A stretch of 64,000 bases of DNA from NCBI GenBank assembly GCA_025766275.1, contig JAFKAC010000007.1, positions 1,798,001-1,862,000 on the forward strand, written 5' to 3'. Below are positions 22,326 through 33,351 of this stretch, in pieces. Source of the DNA: Lactarius indigo (Eukaryota > Basidiomycota > Agaricomycetes > Russulales > Russulaceae). Position numbers and translations under genes: made by a program. Positions within the stretch are counted from its first letter, which is position 1. Every line of letters starts with the position of its first letter. The notes below the pieces were generated by a model that had not been told where the DNA came from, did not search any database, and saw only the letters and a list, made by a program, of their open reading frames with translations.

Positions 22326-22333
22326 CTTTTATA
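22326..22333 (-). promoter_or_regulatory. TATA box (TATAAAAG)
   Basis: TATAAAAG on the minus strand about 95 bp upstream of the chosen ATG, within a block (GAGCGTATAAAAG) shared with the paralogues at 26000 and 30458. Confidence 0.65.
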
Positions 22334-22399
22334 CGCTCTCGATGTTCACATTCCTGTAACCAGTTTGGGCGCAACGAAACACGAGACGTCAGCCAAGAT

Positions 22400-23929
22400 T
22401 CCAAAGTAAAACGCAGTAAAGCAAGATGAAAGTATGGCGTGATTAGCGTATGCCATGTTTTACTGTCAAGATTCCAGCCCGTATTCTAGTTAATCTAGAT
22501 CCGGTCACGCCAGGTAGCGTTCATACAGTAATAGATTCGAGGTGACGCCGCGAGCGGTGGGTGGACCCCGGGGAAAGTCGATGAAGGCCAAGTATGCATC
22601 ACCATAGCAGTTGCTGAGTGCGGCAGGCGGGAAAAAGAAAAAAATTATGTCATTTGTGGTTTGACGGACGAGCGAGTGCACGCAAGAAGGCAGGCACGTG
22701 CCGCGTCATCCGTTCTCTCGAGGATTACATTTACTCCGCCCTCATAACAGCAATAATTCTAATTTTACGTGTTCCTGTGCCGAGTTTTCACTAACCTGAG
22801 GGTTCTTTTCTACCTCACCCTGGGTAACCCATCCACCAGCACTACCCGGCACTGATTGGCGTCGCACTCGGCACTTACGGTCGTCAATCGTCAGAACCGC
22901 ATTCGCACTCGCGTTTATTGGGTCACTCCACTGAACACGCTCTCACCCACTTCCGTTCAGACTAGTCAGCACCAACCTCTCACGCTCGGCACCCGCAGTC
23001 AGGATAAGAGGGACGAAGTAGCCGGGGCCGAGGGTACGCCGCGGCTAGTGGGGAGGCGAAGGTGCCACATCTAGGAGGCGACAATGGAAGCGACAAGCGA
23101 TGGGTACGACGACGCATATGAGGAGAACGAGAAGGTTAGCGAGTGATGGTAGCCAAGCTGCAGCGAGGGTGAAGGAGTGGGCGAAGGACCTAGCGACGAG
23201 AGTGAGAAAGCAGTGGAGAGGCGAGGGTGGGGGCGCCAGAAATGAAGCCGAGCCACAGAGTGTGAGGGATAAATGAGACAATAATATTTGAATTTAGGCA
23301 AGCCGCAGGTGAAAAGTGGGAGGGAGGGAGTGTCGACGAGAGTGAAGAAGTAGAGGAGAGGAGTGCGAGAAAGTGCGAGTGACGAAGCCTAACACTAACA
23401 TACGAGGCAGTATGCGTACGAACTGTGTGAGCTAGGAGTAGAGGTGAGTTAGAGTGGAAGGCAGGGGAGCGATACAGCCAAGTTACAGAGTGCGAGAAGT
23501 GGGGGTTGGGCATAAGGGGACGAGAGATGGAGCTGAGATCTTACTCAATATCCTCTCCAAGGCTACCGTGTCGCAGCTACTCCAGGACTTTGGTCTACGC
23601 GGCGACTCGGGATCCAAATGGAATGGGCTGAGTATGGCTTCCTCGTTTGACGAGGTTACTAGTGGCGTCGTCCAGACAGACTTCAATCGGTACTGGCAGG
23701 TATTTCACAAAGATGGCCCCGCACCTGGCGCATCAGGGATTATAAATGGTCGGGTGACGTTCCACTTGTCTGTCCGCTCCCACCTGTAATGTGCGTTTGC
23801 CGATGGTTGGATTACTCCCAGAGAAGACCTCCCTACTCTCCTGTCGTCGAACGAAGTCACTGCGAAAGAGGAACTACAAGAGTCCGTGCAACAACGTAAC
23901 TATGGGAGCCACCTGGGGCGGCGGAAAGG
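22400..23929. other. Intergenic region with purine-rich tract
   Basis: No supported gene. About 23060-23480 is strongly G/A-rich on the plus strand (runs such as GTGCGAGAAAGTGCGAG); a similar tract occurs at about 26560-26870 in the next module. The open frames across it are low-complexity and not convincing. The stretch 23540-23790 carries a short frame (DFGLRGDSGSKWNGLSMASS) that I cannot assign. Confidence 0.45.
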
Positions 23930-24550
23930 GTAGGGCGCGGGTCACTGGGAGGTCGTAAGCGAGCCATCCTGACATTTAGTCCCCGACCCGAGTTTCTTCT
24001 CACGTACCCAACAAATCGCACCACAACTCACTTCCGGCGCCCGTGTGCCGAAACGGCCATCCCCGCGCACTTCTGCACTCCTCAGCGAGTGACGGCACTC
24101 TCGGTCCAAGCTCCCGGGCCTGGTGAGCCGACCCTCGAGCGGCTCGCAGATGACGAGGGCGACATGAGCACGAGCCACACGCGTTTCCGGGCCAATATAA
24201 CCTCACCCCCTTTGGTGCCCTTGTACACCGCGTGCTGGCCTGCACATGAACATGCCCTGCGCATCCTCGAATAGCAGAACATCACGGCGATGCGCGACGA
24301 TCGTATTGCACGTCACCGAGGACGCCGCCTGTGCGACGCTTACCACGTGCTTGCGGATCTAGCACTCGCCATCACACTCGCGTGGCCATCAACACGGCAG
24401 TCCCCGGGACCCCGCAGCAGAGTTTCAGCTGCAACTGTAGCACTTGGGAGATGCGGAGCACAAAGTAGTACCTCAAGCAACACGGGCTCACCATCCCTGG
24501 CGGCGCATTCGCTGTTCTCGCCGCTCTTCTTTTTATTTTTATTTTTTACC
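23930..24550 (+). pseudogene. Fragment of the 17755-20429 gene
   Basis: Decayed match to about 19340-20000: CACTGGGAGGTCGTAAGCGA, the stretch around CCCCGCGCACTTCTGCA, CGGTCCAAGCTCCCGGG, a copy of the exon 2 region, and CTGCAACTGTAGCACTTGGG. Frameshifts and stops prevent coding. It occupies the same position relative to the next hydrophobin as the intact gene does to the first family member. Confidence 0.7.
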
Positions 24551-25075
24551 TCCGGCACTGTGCACTTTGCATGGCTAAATACGCTTCCACATCTCACTCA
24601 TCGCGCAAAGTATGTCAATGCACAAGGTGTGATAAGAATATTGATAGGACGTTCCCGATGTCCTTGAAGCCCAGACGATTGTCTGAGAATGTGTACGACT
24701 ACCAGGACTGGTCGCTGTAAACCACGACTAATTCCAATGGGCCTTGAATGTGATACGGTCCCCACCACCCACAGTTTGCGACTCAGACTGGAGTGGGCGG
24801 TTATGAACACTATCCTGTGCGAAAGGGACTCACAAATATGGGGTTGTGAGTGAGTCCAATTGCAGATATTAACCCTCATTTCAAGAAGACGATTCAGATT
24901 TCAAACTAAATCTAAACCCGAAATAGAAGATTATGACGAATTAGATTTGTAGAAAAGTGTGGTACGATAGGAACAACCGCGTTACAAGGCGCGTCCGCGT
25001 GTACAAAAGAGTGGAAATGAATAGAGAGAATTGTCCTCATCACGAAGCACAGGGAGTGTGAAGTAGGAGACTCCA
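24551..25075. other. Intergenic, 3' flank of hydrophobin 2
   Basis: No gene. Sequence from about 24610 on is a diverged copy of 20640-21060. The conserved family 3'-UTR motif (GTGTACAAAAGAGTGG) lies at about 25000. Confidence 0.5.
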
Positions 25076-25910
25076 TTAGAGATTGATGTTCGTGCAGCCA
25101 ATGGCAATGGCACCATACTGGTGTTGCCGAGTTCAGCCAGAAGGACGGAACGGGAAGAATAATAATACGCACAAACTCGGCATTGCTGCAACACACGGTT
25201 TGCGCGGTGCAGGATTTTGCACCACCGTAATTAATATAAGGGGAGCAGTTTGTGTGTGCATTGCCGGTAAGACCTATCAAGGTCAAAATGTTGGGAATAC
25301 CCGCTCTTCTTACTTGTTTGATCTAAAAAGGTGGATCAGCAACATATTGATAGAGCCAATCGTGTCTTACGCTATCAATCGAGTCGCAGCAGTGCTGGTC
25401 TTCCACTGCGCACTGGCCAGACTTGCCGTCCTTGTCGCTATACTCTGACTTGTGGCCCTTTTCGTCCGACTTGCGAATCTTTCCCTTGTCATCGCTCGAC
25501 GAGTCGGGATGTTTCTTGTCTTCGGGGTGGGGTTTCTCCTCGAGATACTTCTTGTCTTCAGGGTGGGGCTTCTCCTCGAGATACTTCTTGTCTCTGGGGT
25601 ACTTCTTCTCGGGATACTTCTTCTCCTCAGGGTATTTATTCGCCTCAGGATACTTCTTCTCCTCAGGATATGGCTTGTAATACGGCTTATCCTCGCCGAG
25701 AGCGTACGGCTTGTACGTGTGGTCATAGGGCTTGGAATAAGGTTTCTCTTGGTACTTGTGATGAGGGGAGTAAGAATGAGGGTGGTACGGGGCCGGGCGG
25801 TACTTCGGTTCGTCATTGTAGTCAGCCGACTGTCCCGTAGGTGTCGCGGCCGCGGAGATGACCAGACCGGCAACGATGTAGACGAGCAAGGCAGAGAAAC
25901 GAGACAGCAT
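25076..25910 (-). CDS. Class I hydrophobin with charged N-terminal linker
   Basis: Small secreted amphipathic protein expected to self-assemble at air-water or wall surfaces. Exons 25910-25371, 25322-25173 and 25117-25076 join in phase 0; about 243 aa (250 if the ATG at 25931 is used). Signal peptide MLSRFSALLVYIVAGLVISA, then about 140 residues of Lys/Tyr/Pro/Glu-rich linker (EEKKYPE, EEKPHPEDKKY repeats), then a full hydrophobin domain. The cysteine pattern is C-x6-CC-x30-C-x11-C-x5-CC-x12-C-x5, ending GCTNINL. Both introns sit inside the cysteine domain. The spacing fits class I. The linker is unusually long for a hydrophobin of normally about 100-120 aa. Confidence 0.9.
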
Positions 25911-25999
25911 GATGGAAAGCAAGACTAGCAATGGGAGGTGGGCGAACGAACCGTAGGAGAACCGCTAGGCACTGATGAATTGGGGCGGTTGAACGCCTC

Positions 26000-26007
26000 C
26001 TTTTATA
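26000..26007 (-). promoter_or_regulatory. TATA box (TATAAAAG)
   Basis: TATAAAAG on the minus strand, about 90 bp upstream of the hydrophobin ATG, in the family promoter block GAGCGTATAAAAGGAGGCG. Confidence 0.65.
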
Positions 26008-27600
26008 CGCTCTCGACGTTCACATTCCTTTCCCTATTTTTGGCGCAACGAAACACGAGGCGTTAGCCAAGATTCCAAAGTGAAACGCAGTGAAGCCGTC
26101 AACACGAGCAAGACGAATCACCATGAGAATTGCGCTCCCAGAAAGGAAGATGCCAAAAGGTCGCGGACTCCCGACTAGCATTTAAACTCAGATTTTAGTA
26201 TTTATGGTAGCCATCAAAGGTAAATCCGTTCTCTTTTCAAAAAGGAGTCTTTTTTCTGACAGTAATCGGCCTTGACTAGAAGAAGAAAGTGTAATTTATT
26301 GATTTATTGGAAAACAAGATCTCTTTGTCTAAGTCATTCGGAATCTGAAGGTGACGTAAGGCGGGGCTGGCAAAGGGGTACCGCGAGCAAGCGGGATAAC
26401 AGCGTGAAGTAGCATGCGGATGGGCGCGTAAACTGGGACGCTGAACGTACTTCCTACCCCCCTTTGCGCGCAAACGAGAGCATCTACCCTGTTCTGCACT
26501 TTTGGCGCGGAAAGAATGGTGTAACGACACAGCGCAACGAAGGAGTGTGGGGTGAGCTGATTGTGAAGCACGAGTGGCGAATCCGAAATGCGTAAAACAC
26601 AAGTGAGAGAGAGGGAAGAGTGTGCTGATGACGGCAAGCTGAGGGCGTGTGACGTTGAGGGGGAAGGTAGAGGAGCCACGGGGGAGCGGTAATCGAGAGT
26701 GTGCGAGCGAGAGGCGAGCGAAATGAGTAAGCGCCAGGAGTGAGAGGCAGAGGAAGCTAGTGAGAGGGCAAGAGCAACGAAGGCGATCTACGACATACAA
26801 CATGCGAGAGCAGAGAGGGGCGTGACAGAAACCCCGAGGGAGTGTGGCACTCACCCGCGGTTTTTGAGTTCAGGATGTGAGCGGCGAGATTTTCGAGTCG
26901 CATGAAGCTAGGTGGCCGCGTTCGCTACCCAGAACATGTCTCTAAAAGTAGTCTCGGTTATGGCCGGCCTGCGCCCATTGATACGCATCGCGGGATAAAA
27001 ATGGTTCAAAAAAAAAGAACCACGTTCGAGATCAAATGGTGGGAGCGACAAGCGTGAGGACGCATATGAGAGGCGGGGAGCTGCAGCGCTTGGAATGCGG
27101 TGACGATGTCGGAAGCGACGACCAATGAATACGAGGACGGATATGACAGGTAAAGGGAAAGCCCAAGAGCAGATGAGAGCGGATGTTCAACGGGGTCTGT
27201 GACATTCACCATACGCTACCCGTAGCGGTTGAAAGGGCAGATCATTGGGAGGTCGCAAGCGAGTTGTCCAAGTCGCAGTCCATTGAGACATTCGAAATCC
27301 CCGCCGACGCCGGTCCCCGAACTTCTCCATCCGCTGAGTCACAGCGCCTACTACTGGCGCCGGCTGTCGGCATACTGAATCCCCCATCCCTGCATACATG
27401 GTTGCTGGCGTATGATGTGAGTACACACGAGAATGTGTCAGTGGACTTGAGTACTAGACCTGTTGGTGGGCCTGGGTTTCATGTGTACAGATGTTGGGAT
27501 GGGAAGCTCCCATGCGTACGACCCCGACCAATCTGACCTAATCCGGACCGCCACCATCAGGTCCATCACGCTACCACTGAGCGCAAGATGAAGACGGTTA
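26008..27600. other. Intergenic region with purine-rich tract and gene remnants
   Basis: About 26560-26870 is G/A-rich like 23060-23480. A fragment at about 27215-27350 (VERADHWEVASELSKSQSIE) matches MERADYWEVASESSHS of the gene at 17755-20429, out of context and incomplete. An A-run after TGGTTC at about 27003-27022 (ATGGTTCAAAAAAAAAG) resembles the tails of the poly(A) elements at 35.8 kb. No intact gene. Confidence 0.5.
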
Positions 27601-28120
27601 CCCTGATGAGCGAGCCATGAACAATGATGACACGAGTGGAACGGCGACGCGATAACCGCAACAACGAGGATAACGAGACAACCGCAAGTACCATGGCCAC
27701 GACAATCACGATGGCAGTGACCACGACGACGAACACGATACTGCAACAAGACGGCGACGACTACGACCCCGACGATGATGGATCCGATGTCAACAACCTC
27801 GATAACGTCTTCGAAAACGACCACGACAATAGCGACAACGACAACGAATACGAAGACAACGAAGACGACGACGCAACACTTACAACGGCAACGACGACAG
27901 CGAGGCAATCGCGACTGTGATGATGACGACCACGACGACGACAACCCTAACGATGACAACCCCGATGACCCATTGACCTCGGCAGACCTCGGCAACAACC
28001 CCAACAACGATAACGATGCAACGACGACCCGGCAACAACAGCCCCGACGACAACGACTCCATTAACGACAACCCTGATGACCCCGACAATGACTACGACA
28101 CCGATGGCAGTGGCGACGGG
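27600..28120. repeat. Low-complexity (GAC/AAC)n-like tract
   Basis: About 500 bp of irregular ACG/AAC/GAT triplets that would encode Asp/Asn/Thr-rich peptides on the plus strand. There is no start context, domain or splice pattern that I trust. It is probably a degenerate microsatellite, or the remains of an expanded repeat linker like those of the neighbouring genes. It is followed at about 28140-28310 by a CTAG-rich stretch. Confidence 0.5.
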
Positions 28121-28785
28121 TAATGTGAGCAGAAAACTGGGATAATTAGAAAATTGAATGATATTATCAAATCTACGCTATGCTACTGGTGTAACTAGGT
28201 CAACTAGGATTCTGCCTACCATTCTACTAACTATGAAAATGGTGGCACTAGCATGACTAGAACACGACTAGCACTAGTACTGCTAGTTAAACTAGTCACG
28301 CCAGGTGTTTCTAGCAGATTTGGTCTTACTGACTCAAGCCGTAGACCTTGCCGTAGACTGGGGTCGACAGAGAACAATTGTTATGGAACCACAGCTGTAA
28401 CCCGCCAGGGCCGCCACACGACAGCGTGTCAATACACCAGTGGATACAAATCCACTGGTCAGACGACGATACAGGTCACACTGACCGATGATGCACCCAG
28501 CACCCGCACGGACGAATCAGAGTTGTGTGTAAGCCCAATCGGAGGTATCCCTCACGCTAAATGACGATTCAGATATTCAGACTCCAAGCCTTGCTCCAAG
28601 CTAAGTCTAAATCCTAATGCGCCAGATAGAAGATTATGACGAATTAGATTTGTAGAAAAGTATGATACGATAGGAACAACCGCGCTACAAAGGCGCGCGC
28701 ATGTGTACAAAAGAGTGGCAATAAATAGAGAGAATTGTCCTCATCACGAAGCACAGAGACTCGGAGTATGAAGTAGGAAACTCCA

Positions 28786-30368
28786 TTAGAGGTTGAAGTT
28801 CGTGCAGCCAACGGCAAGGAGGCCATACTAGTATCGCCGAGTTGTTTAGCAAAGGACGGAAATGAAGGGAGAGTAATAATACGCACAAACTTGGCGTCCT
28901 TGCAGCACACGGTCTGCGCGGTGCAGGATTTTGCACCAGCAGCATTATAATATGGGGAGCAGTTTGTGTGGGCATTGCCGGTAAACTCCGTCAAAGAGGT
29001 CATGCCCATGAATGAGAGAAGACCTAAGTCTCTTGCTTCCTCGACCTAAAAAGGTAGATCAGCAACATATTGACTGAGATGATCATGTCTTACGCTATCG
29101 ACAGAGTTGCAGCATTTCTGGTGTTCCACTGCGCACTCGCCAGACTGGTACTGGTGGTCCTCGTCGTCGTAGTCCGACTTGCGATCCTTGTCGTCTTCTG
29201 ACTTGCGATCCTTGTCGTCCAACTTGTGACTCTTGTCATCTTCCGACATGCGATTCTTGTAGTCGTCCGACTTGTGGTCCTTGTCGTCGTCCGACTTGCG
29301 ATCCTTCCCTTTGTCGTCGCTCGACTTGTTAGGATACACCTTGTCTTCAGAGTAAGGCTTAGACGGCTTCTCCTCAGAGTACTTCTTTTCTTCGTACTTC
29401 TTCTCCTCAGGCTTCTTCTCCTCGGGGTACTTCTTCTCCTCATACTTCTTCGCCTCGGGGTACTTCTTCTCCTCGTACTTCTTCGCCTCGGGGTACTTCT
29501 TCTCCTCAGGATACTTTTTCTCCTCGTACTTCTTCTCCTCAGAGTACTTCTTCTCCTCGGGATACTTTTTCTCCTCGTACTTCTTCTCCTCAGGGTACTT
29601 CTTCTCCTGAAGATACTTCTTCTCCTCGTACTTCTTCTCCTCAGGATACTTCTTCTCCTCAGGGTACTTCTTGTCTTCGTACTTCTTCTCCTCAGGATAC
29701 TTCTTCTCCTCAGGGTACTTCTTCTCTTCGACCTTCTTCTCCTCGGGATATTTCTTCTCCTCAGGGTACTTCTTCTCTTCGACCTTCTTCTCCTCAGGAT
29801 ATTTCTTCTCCTCGGGGTACTTCTTCTCCTCGTACTTCTTCTCCTCGTACTTCTCCTCAGGGTACTTCTTCTCCTCGGGCTTCTTCTCCTCAGGATACTT
29901 CTTCTCCTCAGGGTACTTCTTCGCCTCGGGGTAATTCTTCGCCTCAGGGTACTTCTTCTCCTCAGGGTACTTCTTCTCCTCGTACTTCTTCGCCTCGGGG
30001 TACTTTTTCTCCTCAGGGTACTTCTTCTCCTCGTACTTCTTCTCCTCGGGGTACTTTTTCTCCTCAGGGTACTTCTTGTCTTCGTACTTCTTCTCCTCAG
30101 GATACTGCTTCTTCTCCTCAGAATAAGGCTTGGGATAGTACGACTTATCCTCGCGGAGAGCGTACGGCTTGTACGTGTGGTCATAAGGCTTGGAATAAGG
30201 TTTCTCTTGGTACTTGTGATGAGGGGAGTAAGAATGAGGGTAGTACGGGGCCGGGCGGTGCTTCGGTTCGTCATTGTAGTCAGGTGGCGGTCCCATAGGT
30301 GTCGCGGCCGCGGAGATGACCAGACCGGCGACGACGTAGATGAGCAAGGCAGAGAAACGCGAAAGCAT
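28786..30368 (-). CDS. Class I hydrophobin with very long KKYPEE-type repeat linker
   Basis: Exons 30368-29094, 29045-28887 and 28827-28786 join in phase 0; about 491 aa (498 from the ATG at 30389). Signal peptide MLSRFSALLIYVVAGLVISA. About 300 residues of tandem EEKKYPEEKKYEEKKYPE-type repeats follow, then a short Asp/Lys/Ser-rich tract (SDDDKDHKSDD), then the hydrophobin domain C-x6-CC-x33-C-x11-C-x5-CC-x12-C-x5 ending GCTNFNL. The repeat is Lys/Glu/Tyr/Pro only and could form a charged, tyrosine-bearing wall tether. That role is inference. The plus strand is also open across the repeat because of its codon pattern and is not a gene. Confidence 0.9.
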
Positions 30369-30457
30369 GATGGAAAGCAAGACTAGCAATGAGAAGGAAG
30401 TTGGAGAACCGTAGGAGAACCGCTGGGCACTGCTGAACTCGAGACCTTGAACGCCTA

Positions 30458-30465
30458 CTTTTATA
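30458..30465 (-). promoter_or_regulatory. TATA box (TATAAAAG)
   Basis: TATAAAAG on the minus strand, about 90 bp upstream of the ATG, in the block shared with the paralogues. Confidence 0.65.
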
Positions 30466-30469
30466 CGCT

Positions 30470-31472
30470 CTCAACGTTCACATTCCTGTCCCCATCTTGG
30501 GGACAACAAAACGCGAGAGGATGGCCAAAATTCCAAAGTAAAACGCAGTGAAGAGATAAGGTGATTATTTCCTTTGAAACGCGAATAAAGATCGTCGAAG
30601 CCAAGCCGCTCGCCCCGAGAAGGGGAAGAAAGAGCGACAAATCTAGACAGTATTCAAACGTATGAGATCTGACCTGGCCTATTTCATCGACCCATTATGA
30701 GTCGCTTTCGGATTCGGAATTTATCGCCCTTCTCTGACACCGAAAGTCGAACACGTCAACGGCGAAGATCCTAGGTTCGAATTCCAGCATGTCGTCCAAG
30801 ACCGCCGGGCGTCGGATGGGACAAAGTAGGACTCTATGGGACCCTTCGAAAAGGTACGAGAAGCACCAAAGTGATCAGCGCTCAGAAATAGTCAAACTTG
30901 ATCTTGTGCGCGTGCGCACAGTGTGGGCGACGAAGAGACCACAAAAGTGTGACAAGAACGCGTGGTACATATTCACCCTTTCGAATTCACGATCTGCACC
31001 AGCATGAGAAGTCAAGAGATCTAAGGGAGATGATTGGCGCTGTGTGGACGTCAGTTTCGCCCTCCAGACATCACATGAGCGATCTGACGCAGATCTGATG
31101 CCCCGACGGTCTGCCTTCAGATGCAGTCCCTACGCGCGAGAATTTATGTGTTGTGACACACAAAAACTCAATGAAAATTAGTGATAATAACGGTAGACGT
31201 TCAAGTCTACTTCATGCACGCGGAGGCCCGATGAGCGAAATAAAGCAGGGTCAACAGCATCGGCAACTCGTATGGCGACATGATCGCAAGAGCCACACGA
31301 TATTATAGGTGAATTTACACTAGGATTAACGCATAATAGGGATCCTAGTGCGCGTACAAAAGAGTGGTAATATATAGGTAGAAGAACTGTCACGATCTGC
31401 ACAACGAAGCACACTCCTAACGCGATTGCAAGCCAATCATGGTTGGTCAGATCTAGAGCTTGAAGGTCAGAT
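30470..31472. other. Intergenic region
   Basis: I see no gene in this 1-kb stretch. The family 3'-UTR motif (CGTACAAAAGAGTGG) occurs at about 31355, downstream of the next hydrophobin. Confidence 0.5.
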
Positions 31473-32064
31473 CTAGAGGTCGACATTGTTGCATCCTATG
31501 GCGAAATAGCCGCTCTGTTAAATCAATGAGTGGAAGGCAGTACTGTTAATTAGAAAGGCGGAACGTACAGCATCAGTGTTCTCGCAGCAGACAGTTTGGC
31601 CCGTGCAAGCCTTGGTCCCGGCATAATTATAACTGGGGGAACATTCGTGACCAATGTTCGCAGTGCCCTCGAACTGATCAAGGACGCCACCAAAAAGGGC
31701 GAATATGGACGAGCCGGCCTCATGATCACTAATCTAAAAGGTGTTTTCAACAACGAGCCAAAATAGAAGACCATTGTGATGAAGTCACCTTGCTCATCGA
31801 GTTGCAACATTGCTGTTTCCCAATTTTACACTGACCCGCGTGAGTGCGATCATACTCTTTATCCTTGGGATGCTTGTACTGTCCCTTCGCATCGCGGGCA
31901 CTGTAATACTTCGGCGGGTTGGGGTGCTCCTGAGTAGAGTTGTTCTTCGACGGCTGCTTCGTGCCATCGCCATAGCCACCAGACTGCCCCATTGGCGTCG
32001 CTACCGCGGAGACGGCCAGGCCAGCGACGAGGTAGACAAAGAGGACAGAGAAGCGCGAAAGCAT
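31473..32064 (-). CDS. Class I hydrophobin, short-linker member
   Basis: Exons 32064-31789, 31733-31569 and 31514-31473 join in phase 0; about 160 aa. Signal peptide MLSRFSVLFVYLVAGLAVSA. The linker is only about 50 residues (GGYGDGTKQPSK, YKHPKDKEYDRTH) and lacks long repeats. The domain is C-x6-CC-x35-C-x11-C-x5-CC-x12-C-x5, ending GCNNVDL. Intron positions match the two longer hydrophobins, so they share an ancestor with that gene structure. Only the MLSRF methionine is conserved upstream, which is why I use it as the start in the whole family. Confidence 0.9.
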
Positions 32065-32136
32065 GGTGGAAAGCCGAAGTAGCAATGAAGGGAAGACGCG
32101 AAAGATTCGGTAGAGCTCTAGGCCGTGGTCGCCCAC

Positions 32137-32143
32137 ATTTATA
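32137..32143 (-). promoter_or_regulatory. TATA box (TATAAAT)
   Basis: TATAAAT on the minus strand about 75 bp upstream of the ATG, in GACACGTATAAATGTGGGCG. Confidence 0.55.
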
Positions 32144-32179
32144 CGTGTCAAGTTTCGTATTCCTAGTTCCAATTTCGTG

Positions 32180-33351
32180 CTTTAGCACAGGAAATCCCCA
32201 GCGGATAGCTTTGGCTTCCAACTTGAAGCCGTTGAAATACGGTCCAGGCCGATCGTATGCTATTTTGAAGACGGACAAATGAGAATGCCACTGCCGATCG
32301 TAGATCTCCCAGACGGTCGATAGGACTTACGAGAAATGCGGTCTTCGAGAGAACTCGAGAGAATATCGCCAGCAAAGTAGCTATCGGTACTTAGATATCG
32401 TCGACTCGTCGGATTTTCGAGTCTCATCTATGTGAATACCGTGACTATGGTTCATGACCGCGACAAAATCCGATGGCATAGTGAAGTGGGGGGGATGAAT
32501 ATTAGTCGTATCGCTTACTTCGGAACCGAAGCCCGATATCGAGTTTACTGTGAATGTAGCTGGAAGAACGCTTGTAAGAACGTATACACCAATCGTTCGA
32601 ATTCAACGAGTCCGATTAGCCATGTACACGCGGTCAGTTCGTGCAGCTAGTTGTGCAGAGCGTGCTCCATGAGATAGAAATCGGATCGCCACGAGGATGA
32701 ATTTGGCAGCCAGTCGCCGTCAGCCACGATGAGCCACTGGTGCATGTATTGTGGTGACTAGAAATTCGGAAAGAGCCGAGAGCACCCGATATCCAACGGC
32801 GGCGGCGGAGCCCACCCGGCCCGAGTGGGGACGCCCCTTGCCAGCGTCTCACCACTGTCTCACCGCGACGCAGCTCAATCTAGATCTAGACGACGAGACA
32901 CAGCACGACCAGACCACTGGATTACACCATACTTCTGCGTCTAGTCGCCGACCACCGTGACGAGATTGCTACGCACAGTGAGCCAGGAGATGATGAGTAC
33001 GACGTGCCCGCTGCCGCGTCGCCGAGCTTGTAATGGAGCAGAAATCAATTGGTTTTCGTTTAAAGAATGGTTGTACTATAGAAGCTGGTATGCCGGTGGC
33101 AAGTGGGTGTATAAAAGAGTGGTACTGTACTAAAGAATGGAACGTCCCCCTCACAAAAAATTAACCCGAGAGTCATAATAGCGCCAGATCCGCCGGCTAT
33201 TTTCACCACACCAGTACGGGCCTCTGTAATCGCATTCAGCGGTCAACATTCGACAATCGGCCGCCAAGAAACCGTTCTTGAACGACGACAGTCAGTCGGG
33301 AACACGGTGCGGGTAAAAAGACACCGAAGAGACACACACGAAATGCCTCTT
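32180..33351. other. Intergenic region and 3' flank of the Pro-rich family member
   Basis: No intact gene. At about 33180-33290 on the minus strand a frame reads NGFLAADCRMLTAEC, in the place of the last hydrophobin exon (YGLLAVGCTNFNL). I read it as a relic of exon 3 beyond the present stop codon. A variant of the family 3'-UTR motif (GTGTATAAAAGAGTGG) is at about 33108-33123. Confidence 0.5.

Noticed and set aside
27624..28065. Asp/Asn-rich plus-strand protein frames
   Set aside because: Low-complexity triplets with no start context or domain; annotated as a repeat tract instead.
29226..30386. Plus-strand 386-aa Leu/Val-rich frame opposite the long-linker hydrophobin, and a 394-aa minus-strand Arg-rich frame
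   Set aside because: Both arise from the AAG/GAG/TAC repeat codons of the real gene; neither has a signal, domain or plausible start.
30770..30800. tRNA-like T arm (GGTTCGAATTCC)
   Set aside because: No acceptor stem, D arm or anticodon arm can be formed around it.
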